Below, in pieces: positions 6,274 to 11,260 of a stretch of DNA of 11,260 bases. The DNA comes from JBBIWA01 sp037439425 (GTDB lineage: Bacteria; Acidobacteriota; Blastocatellia; RBC074), in the NCBI GenBank assembly GCA_037439425.1, contig JBBIWA010000117.1:1-11260 (forward strand), in the 5' to 3' direction. The notes beneath the pieces are model-generated. The model was not told where the DNA came from, did not search any database, and worked only from the letters and a program-made list of their open reading frames with translations. The number at the start of each line of letters is the position of its first letter. The stretch's first letter is position 1. Made by a program: the position numbers and the translations under genes.

Positions 6274-8004
6274 TTAAGGAGTGGGGGGGCTTCCCGGCTG
6301 ATGGGCATAGGCATTCAATACATACTGCTTCACCATCCGGTGCGCGTTGAAGAATGAGCCGTTGAGCGCGATGGCGTGAAGCATCACGGCCAGGAATCGC
6401 TCCCGCTCACGATAGAACATCGGAACGATGCTCCGCTCCAATTTGTCGTAGAGTGATGCCGCATCGGTGGCAGAGGTGCGATTTGAGCTCGGTGAGTCTC
6501 CACCTTCTCCAATCGCCCATCCGGTCACTCCTTCAATATGGCCTTCGATCCACCAACCGTCTAAGACACTCAAACTGGGTACACCATTGATCGCCGCCTT
6601 CATCCCACTGGTGCCCGAAGCCTCCAGTGGCGGTTGCGGCGTGTTCAGCCACACGTCCACACCAGAGGTCATCAACTTGGCCAACTCCATATCGTAGTTG
6701 GTGAGATAGGCGATCTTGATTTCACGCTTGAGCACCTCTTTGGCTTGTAGCACCCGCTGAATCTGCTGCTTACCACCTTGATCTTGTGGATGAGCTTTCC
6801 CGGCAAAGATCAGTTGCAGGTGGCCGGCTTGCGCGGCGATCTGTTTGAGCCGTTCTGGATCGGTGAAGAGCAGTTCCCATCTTTTATAGGCGGTGGCGCG
6901 TCTGGCAAATCCGATGGTCAAGACATCCACATCCATCCCCGCGTTGGTTTCGCGATTGACAAACGCAAGCAACACCTTCTTCGCCTGCATGTGGGCCTGC
7001 CAGACCTCTGATGGCGGCAAGCTCAAAGCGGAGCGCAGGCTGAAGTTGTCCTGTCTCCAGCCAGGGAGGTAGCGATCATAGAGCGCCTGAAAAGAAGGTG
7101 CCGCCCAGCTCGCCGCATGCACTCCGTTGGTGATGGCGTCAATCGCATAGCGGGCAAACATCAATTTTGAGACTTCAGCGTGCCGCTTGGCGACACCATT
7201 GACATAGCGGCTCAGATTGAGCGCCAGAAACGTCGGATTAAGGAGCCCCTCGCAACAGAAGATTTCTTTGAAGTCATAGACCTCGCGGCGTCCCAGCACT
7301 CGTTTGACCATCTCCATCGGAAATTGATCGTGGCCGGCAGGCACGGGCGTGTGAGTGGTGAAGACACAGTACTCTCTGACTGCCGCGATATCATCACGAG
7401 TGATGGATGAGCGGCCCGCTCTCCTGGCCGCTTCATCCAGGAGTTCCAGCGTGAGCAAACTGGAGTGACCTTCGTTCATATGGAAACGCGCAATTTCAGT
7501 GTAGCCCAGCGCGCGCAGCATTCTGACGCCGCCGATGCCCAGGATCACTTCCTGACACAGCCGGTAGCGCTGATCTCCGCCGTAGAGAAAATGGGTCAGC
7601 GCGCGATCCTCGGCTGCATTCTCCGGCAGATCGGCGTCCAGGAAGTAGACTGGAACTTTAAAGCCGCTGACGCCAGTGACTTCATATTTCCAGGCGCGTA
7701 GTTGCACCTCCCGCCCCTCTAACCTCACACGAGCGCGCTGGGGCAATTCTTGGAGAAAGTCATCCACGGCCCATTCGACAGCTTCCTCCTGCTGCCATCC
7801 GCTGGCATCGAGGAGCTGGTAGAAGTAGCCTTTCCGATGCAGCAGTGTGACGGCAATCATCGGCACTTTGAGATCTGCCGCTGCCCGAATCGTATCCCCC
7901 GCCAGCAAGCCCAGCCCACCAGCGTAAGTTGGCATCCCAGCCTCCAACCCGATCTCCATCGAGAAATAGGCAATTGGTGCGCTCTGGCTCACTTCTGTTT
8001 CCAT
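6274..8004 (-). CDS. glgP: Short alpha-glucan (glycogen/maltodextrin) phosphorylase
   Basis: A 576-residue GT35 enzyme that uses phosphate and pyridoxal phosphate to release glucose-1-phosphate from the non-reducing ends of glycogen or maltodextrin. Seen: the N-terminal YFSMEIGLEAGMPTYAGGLGLLAGD (as the pieces YFSMEIGLE at 13-21 and YAGGLGLLAGD at 27-37), the LYGGDQRYRLCQEVILGIGG block (140-159), HMNEGH (175-180), and the cofactor motif EASGTSGMK, whose Lys469 should carry PLP. It belongs to the short, archaeal/thermophile-type branch; the N-terminal DUF3417 region found in about 850-residue relatives is absent, which is common. Start: AAGGAGG (complement of 8011-8017) six bases before ATG, so a strong site. 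It is divergent from the DUF2934-Hsp20/USP genes and convergent with the first hsp20 gene. In stress clusters this enzyme would supply energy from stored glucan without spending ATP. The region upstream is the intron-like remnant. Confidence 0.95.
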   Translation of the reverse strand: METEVSQSAPIAYFSMEIGLEAGMPTYAGGLGLLAGDTIRAAADLKVPMIAVTLLHRKGYFYQLLDASGWQQEEAVEWAVDDFLQELPQRARVRLEGREVQLRAWKYEVTGVSGFKVPVYFLDADLPENAAEDRALTHFLYGGDQRYRLCQEVILGIGGVRMLRALGYTEIARFHMNEGHSSLLTLELLDEAARRAGRSSITRDDIAAVREYCVFTTHTPVPAGHDQFPMEMVKRVLGRREVYDFKEIFCCEGLLNPTFLALNLSRYVNGVAKRHAEVSKLMFARYAIDAITNGVHAASWAAPSFQALYDRYLPGWRQDNFSLRSALSLPPSEVWQAHMQAKKVLLAFVNRETNAGMDVDVLTIGFARRATAYKRWELLFTDPERLKQIAAQAGHLQLIFAGKAHPQDQGGKQQIQRVLQAKEVLKREIKIAYLTNYDMELAKLMTSGVDVWLNTPQPPLEASGTSGMKAAINGVPSLSVLDGWWIEGHIEGVTGWAIGEGGDSPSSNRTSATDAASLYDKLERSIVPMFYRERERFLAVMLHAIALNGSFFNAHRMVKQYVLNAYAHQPGSPPTP

Positions 8005-8044
8005 CTTCGGCCTCCTTCCATAGCCACCTCGTTTTGCTGCGCGT

Positions 8045-8607
8045 TAACCAGTCTTTATCCTCTTCGATGGTCAGCTCAACTTTGACCGTGCCGTTTATAG
8101 GCTTGTCACCACCTACTCTGCGACTGGGAAGGTCGTGGCTTTCCAGAGTTCCGATGCCCTCACTTTGATACCGTGCTGCGGTCTCAGACCCTGTCGGGTT
8201 CGGCTGGCCCCGCTTATAACAGACCGCCCTCTGCTGCCTTCCGCATCCATAAAATAGCGTCGGCCTTTGACACAACGGGAATCTCGAGGCTCAATACCTT
8301 CACTCACGTTGCGGCCCAGTATCCCCTTTGGCTTCACGGTAGCCGGTTACTCGTCCAGGTACAGAGTTCAGTTCTAAGCTGATGGCTAGTCTTTGCTCAG
8401 CTCGAATCTTCACCGACTGGAGTGTATCAGTTTCGCTCGGCGCACTCATTGGCCTTACCTTCTTATGACCTTCGCGACGAAACAGCGTAGGCCTGGCTGC
8501 TGTCCCTCGTAGGGCGCCAACCTGAGTTTCAGGGAACTCTTATGAGGGCTTTGCAAGCTCTCCCTCTGCAAGCCACAGACCAACCAGAGACCCAAGCAGG
8601 ATCGCTC
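8045..8607 (-). mobile_element. Possible truncated group II intron (5' part, domain I-like)
   Basis: On the minus strand a series of strings recalls bacterial group II intron domain I, compared from memory with Lactococcus Ll.LtrB: AGCGAAACTGATAC (8437-8424), GACGAGTAACC (8355-8345), ACTGGGCCGCAACGT (8320-8306), AAGGTATTGAGCC (8300-8288). Supporting stems: AGCTGA/TCAGCT (8377-8382, 8397-8402), GCGGTCT/AGACCGC (8178-8184, 8221-8227) enclosing ACCC/GGGT (8188-8191, 8196-8199), and a bulged stem at 8547-8574. A frame starting at ATA 8098 reads INGTVKVELTIEEDKDW, like the N-terminus of an intron-encoded protein with a lost ATG. GAGCG at 8607 is a candidate degenerate GUGYG 5' end, about 510 bases before that frame, a usual distance. 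No reverse transcriptase body and no domain V are seen: glgP begins at once. Boundaries are uncertain, and an unrelated structured leader is the alternative. Confidence 0.42.
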
Positions 8608-8834
8608 CTTTGATGCTCCGCCAGGGGGAAATCTATTCATCTCCCGCGAGTTTTCACGCAGGGAGTGGGAAACTTTGCACGGCCGCAAGCAGCCGCAGAT
8701 TCATTTCCACAACGAAATAGAGACTGCCATTCCCTGGCATATCGGTTGCGGTTTATGTGAAACGCTATCGCACTTAACGTCAACACCAGATGTCTACTTG
8801 AGCTTACCAGTCCAGCGGAAAGGGGAAGGAAATC
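8608..8834 (+). other. Leader/promoter region of the DUF2934-Hsp20 gene
   Basis: No gene is seen. A hairpin with arms AGTTT/AAACT plus CAC/GTG lies at 8647-8672 and a small TGCCA/TGGCA hairpin at 8725-8739. The stretch should hold the rightward promoter for the Hsp20/USP pair; I found no convincing -35/-10 pair or heat-shock element (no CIRCE). Confidence 0.35.
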
Positions 8835-9362
8835 ATGCAAAGTCAACAAGCCCTGGAATCAAAAGAGAAAATACCATCAAGTAGTCCAATCTTCGTTGAG
8901 GCCGAGAAACTCTTAGAGCAGATGAAAGAGTTCTCGCAGGCCATTTCGCGGCGCGCTTATGAATTCTTTGAAACGCGCGGCCGCCAGATCGGTCATGAAC
9001 TCGAAGACTGGTTCCACGCCGAGTCGGAATTATTGCGCCGCGTGCCCGTTGAGATCCAGCAGTCAGACAAACACCTGACGGTGCGCGCTGAAGTGCCAGG
9101 CTTCAGCGCCAGCGATGTTCAAGTCAGCGTCGAGCCGCGCCGCCTCATCATCAGCGGCAAAATTGAGCCAGCGGTTGAGCCGGCTGCCGGGGAAATCATC
9201 TACACCGAGCGCCGTCCTAACAGCTTCTGCCGTACACTAGATCTACCCACTGAAGTAGATCCAGCGCAGTCAGCTGCCACGCTCAGCAATGGCATCCTCG
9301 AACTTACGCTGCCGAAGGTTACTGCAAGCAAAGCCGTTCAGATAGAAGTGAAGAGCGCCTGA
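8835..9362 (+). CDS. DUF2934-Hsp20 fusion small heat-shock protein
   Basis: A 175-residue protein joining two domains. Residues 37-68 (RRAYEFFETRGRQIG then HELEDWFHAESELL) match the DUF2934 pattern, a short helical motif A-Y-x-x-x-x-x-x-G-x-x-x-x-x-x-x-x-W-x-x-A-E. Residues about 70-160 form an alpha-crystallin domain with NGILELTLPK at 152-161 and the FCRTLDLP strand. Residues 1-36 are a Ser/Glu-rich lead. The Hsp20 part is an ATP-independent holdase; DUF2934 function is unknown, and here it takes the place of the usual hydrophobic N-terminal arm, so it may set substrate choice or oligomer size. The purine-rich AGGGGAAGGA (8821-8830) precedes ATG. It is followed 104 bases later by the universal stress gene on the same strand, probably one transcript. 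It shares little outside the core with the other Hsp20 of this window, so it is not a recent duplicate. Confidence 0.94.
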   Translation: MQSQQALESKEKIPSSSPIFVEAEKLLEQMKEFSQAISRRAYEFFETRGRQIGHELEDWFHAESELLRRVPVEIQQSDKHLTVRAEVPGFSASDVQVSVEPRRLIISGKIEPAVEPAAGEIIYTERRPNSFCRTLDLPTEVDPAQSAATLSNGILELTLPKVTASKAVQIEVKSA

Positions 9363-9390
9363 GATGGTGCTGACAATCAACCCCCATCAT

Positions 9391-9427
9391 GAGCAAAGGA
9401 CAAGGAGTAACTCTCAGCCCTTTGCTC
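9391..9427 (+). promoter_or_regulatory. Hairpin between the Hsp20 and USP genes
   Basis: GAGCAAAGG (9391-9399) pairs perfectly with CCTTTGCTC (9419-9427); the 19-base loop contains a small inner palindrome GAGTAACTC. There is no T run after it. It starts 28 bases past the Hsp20 stop and ends 39 bases before the USP start, so it could be a processing or mRNA-stability stem that sets different levels for the two genes. Confidence 0.6.
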
Positions 9428-9466
9428 TGTAGAAGGGAGCTGATTGAAGCTTGTGAGGGTGGAACT

Positions 9467-10381
9467 ATGAAGGTATTGCTGACAACCGATGGATCAAAAC
9501 AAGCTACTACGGCGCTGCTTACGGCGAGCCGCCTCTTGCGCCAGGGTGAGCACCAGTATTCACTGTTGTGCGTGGCGCCGGAGTTATTGCCGAAGACTAG
9601 AGAGCAGGAAGGCAAAGAGGCAAGCGCGAAAATTCGTCAGGCGTATCGGCGGCAAATTACTGAGGAGACCGAGCGCCTGCTCAAACAGGCTCAGATGATT
9701 TTGCGGCGGGAAGGGATCGAGGCAAACACGTTCATTGAATTCGGCTCGCCCGCGAGCGTAATCGTGCGGCTGGCTGCTGAGTATGACCTGACGGTCGTTG
9801 GGGCGCATGATCGGTACGAACAAACCAAGCCGGGGTTGGGGCGTATCGCCAGCCGGGTTGTCACTTATGCTCCAGGCGCGGTGCTGGTGGGCCGGGAATT
9901 GACTTGCGAAAAGAGTTTGCGAGTGTTGGCAGCCGTAGACGGTTCGTTGGCTGCCGAGCGGGCGATCAGTCTGATGAGCTCGTCCCTGGACGTAGGTGCG
10001 GCTGAGATCACACTGATGCACGTGATGGAGACGCCCTGGATCAAGCTCGGCCTCGACCGCGAGTGGTTTGACTCTTCTGGCGCGACCGGCCGAGCCGGCC
10101 CTGAGGTGCAATTGGAGCAGGAGTTGCGGCGGGCGGCTGATGCGGTGATTGATGATGCGCGCCAGCAGCTCGAAAGAGCCGGCCTGTCGGCCAAAGCCAT
10201 CATTGAAGAGGGCGACCCACCGCTGGAGATCTTAAGCGAGGCGGAGAGTGGTGAATACGACCTTATTGTGATCGGGGCGACCGGCGCCTCAGACCTCAAG
10301 CACCAGATGATCGGGAGTGTCTCAACCAAAGTCGCCGAGGGCGCTCCCTGCTCAGTCCTCATCGCTAAGTTGGCATCGTGA
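9467..10381 (+). CDS. Tandem universal stress protein (two UspA domains)
   Basis: A 304-residue cytoplasmic protein with two Usp folds, about 1-140 and 147-304. Each starts with the first beta-strand and an Asp (VLLTTDGS at 3-10; RVLAAVDGS in the second). The second has the full ATP-binding signature G-x2-G-x9-G-(S/T): Gly270, Gly273, Gly283, Ser284 (GATGASDLK then HQMIGS). The first has Gly112 but lacks the second glycine (GAHDRYEQT), so it probably binds ATP weakly or not at all; such uneven pairs are common in tandem USPs. Proteins of this family support survival in starvation, low oxygen and oxidative stress; molecular partners are unknown. ATG 9467 is chosen because the protein then begins directly with the first Usp strand and GAGGGTGG stands just before; the 26 in-frame residues upstream are not family-like and run through the hairpin. 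Likely co-transcribed with the upstream DUF2934-Hsp20 gene. Confidence 0.95.
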   Translation: MKVLLTTDGSKQATTALLTASRLLRQGEHQYSLLCVAPELLPKTREQEGKEASAKIRQAYRRQITEETERLLKQAQMILRREGIEANTFIEFGSPASVIVRLAAEYDLTVVGAHDRYEQTKPGLGRIASRVVTYAPGAVLVGRELTCEKSLRVLAAVDGSLAAERAISLMSSSLDVGAAEITLMHVMETPWIKLGLDREWFDSSGATGRAGPEVQLEQELRRAADAVIDDARQQLERAGLSAKAIIEEGDPPLEILSEAESGEYDLIVIGATGASDLKHQMIGSVSTKVAEGAPCSVLIAKLAS

Positions 10382-11037
10382 GCAGTGCTCTCGCAAGGCA
10401 CGTAAAGAAATCCGTCTCATCTGTGCCATCCGTGGATATCCGCAGCAGCAGCGCACTTGTGGTACTTACCAATAACCACATGCTCGATTACTAAGCCCAC
10501 AACCACCTGCTCGATTACGAAATCCTAGGCGTTTCACGTCTGGATCCATCTAATTCTTACGTGCATTGCCCTCAAAGTTGCAGCGGCTTCAGTATGCCTG
10601 ACGGAAGCGCGTGCGATGGGTAAACCCGCGCTAGCGAGTGCGAAATTTTCCACAGAAAGCGAATTTCAGGGTAAAGATCCATATTCCGAGAAAGGACCAT
10701 CAAAGCGCTTCTCCAGCCTGAAAGAGACCTCACAGAGCCTATGCCGTGAAGACTATGTTTTGCGGAAAGCGTTATGTCTGCCTGGAGCAGTCTTGATCTT
10801 CAGGCTTGCGGAATAGCGCTTGCTGAAAGGGGGCAGTGAAGTTTCGCACAGGGAGGCAACCGCTACAGATGAGTTGCAGTAGCCAATGAGCAGGAGGCAA
10901 AAGATTGGGCTGGGAAGCAGCAGAGACTGACTTTCCCACGCTTTGCTCTCCTGTTGATCTTTAAAGGAAAAGTCACTCTCTGAAATGTGAGGGAGGCTTT
11001 CAGGTCGCTCCCACGATGCAAGAGAAATGATGAACAT
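10382..11037. other. Intergenic stretch without a convincing gene
   Basis: The longest open frames here (10616-10816 plus, 10753-11037 minus) have no recognisable motifs, no good ribosome-binding site and Ser/Lys-rich compositions typical of chance translation. The stretch holds a 27-base-period duplication (10474-10520) and, at 10411-10436, the phrase ATCCGTCTCATCTGTGCC followed by ATCCGTGG, which resembles intergenic sequence recurring in several environmental phyla (from memory). No clear terminator for the USP gene was found. Confidence 0.4.
10474..10520. repeat. Short tandem duplication, 27-base period
   Basis: AACCACATGCTCGATTACTA at 10474-10493 recurs at 10501-10520 with two differences (A to C, T to G). 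The offset is 27 bases. It is non-coding as far as can be seen, and is likely a replication-slippage product or paired binding sites. Confidence 0.75.
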
Positions 11038-11171
11038 CCTGGGTACGCGCGCTTCTAGCGTGCTTGGTCTCCGGTATTGACCTGCTTAACGAAGCAGAGG
11101 CACGCCGGAGGCGTGCGTACCCAGGGTTTTCTGAGGAGTCGCGCATGTCGTTTCACGACGCCCTGAGATAA
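11038..11171. repeat. Composite palindromic repeat, right copy
   Basis: Bases 11057-11138 align without gaps to 209-290, including the identical 17-base palindrome GCACGCCGGAGGCGTGC (11100-11116). CCTGGGTACGC (11038-11048) is exactly complementary to 11115-11125, and the match goes on imperfectly to 11056/11107, giving the ends of an 88-base element the look of a small non-autonomous transposable unit (MITE-like). The tail up to 11171 resembles 131-184. AGGAG at 11134-11138 precedes ATG 11145 by six bases, opening an eight-codon frame that stops at 11171. Confidence 0.75.
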
Positions 11172-11260
11172 TGAAGCGAAATAGAGCGATAATGTCGGCG
11201 GACGAGCGGCGGAGGGAGGTCGTTACCTCACTGAGTTTAAAACTCGCGGAGGAGTCTGAC

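Noticed and set aside
8113..8337. Minus-strand 74-residue frame starting with GTG as a gene
   Set aside because: Arg/Gly/Ser-rich, no ribosome-binding site, and it overlaps the structured, intron-like strings; probably translation of an RNA.
9389..9466. Upstream GTG/ATG start region for the USP gene
   Set aside because: It would translate the hairpin at 9391-9427, and the Usp fold begins directly at ATG 9467.
10726..10770. GAGCC...GTGAAG stretch as a group II intron domain V that would complete the remnant
   Set aside because: The 3' strand GGUUC needed to close the domain V stem is absent, and no domain VI follows.
10753..11037. Minus-strand 94-residue frame
   Set aside because: Ser-rich without domains or a good ribosome-binding site; looks like chance.

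Overview
The window carries seven confident protein genes and looks like an accessory stress-response segment of a free-living, moderately GC-rich bacterium. A large secreted S9 peptidase, a DUF2934-Hsp20 fusion and extragenic palindromic repeats would all fit an Acidobacteriota genome, perhaps a Blastocatellia-type lineage. That assignment is inference from gene style only; no marker gene is present.

Layout. 1-297: composite palindromic repeats. 298-3267 (+): exported S9 prolyl oligopeptidase-family peptidase whose ribosome-binding site lies at the edge of the repeat, ended by a strong intrinsic terminator. 3448-3978 and 4121-4597 (-): a BCAM0308-type zinc-ribbon protein preceded by a two-CBS-domain protein, with a perfect 15-bp inverted repeat between them. 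4618-5485: an 868-base stretch without a confident gene but with several strong hairpins and an interrupted reading frame. 5486-5974 (+): a classical Hsp20 with its own terminator. 6274-8004 (-): a short alpha-glucan phosphorylase (GlgP). 8005-8834: a stretch whose minus strand looks like the 5' part of a group II intron (domain I-like motifs plus a possible decayed start of the intron protein), apparently truncated next to glgP. 8835-9362 and 9467-10381 (+): a DUF2934-Hsp20 fusion and a tandem universal stress protein, probably one operon. 10382-11260: no convincing gene; a short tandem duplication and, near the edge, a second copy of the left-hand repeat in the same orientation.

How the genes fit together. 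Two small heat-shock proteins, a tandem UspA protein, a CBS-pair protein, a BCAM0308-family protein and an alpha-glucan phosphorylase recall the low-oxygen-activated (lxa) locus of Burkholderia cenocepacia, from which the BCAM0308 family takes its name. The plausible joint role is survival under energy or oxygen limitation: holding unfolded proteins, sensing adenylate charge, and releasing glucose-1-phosphate from stored glucan. The S9 peptidase is probably an unrelated neighbour. Homologous repeats in the same orientation, offset by 10,848 bases, lie at both edges, and together with the intron-like remnant they point to a segment shaped by rearrangement.
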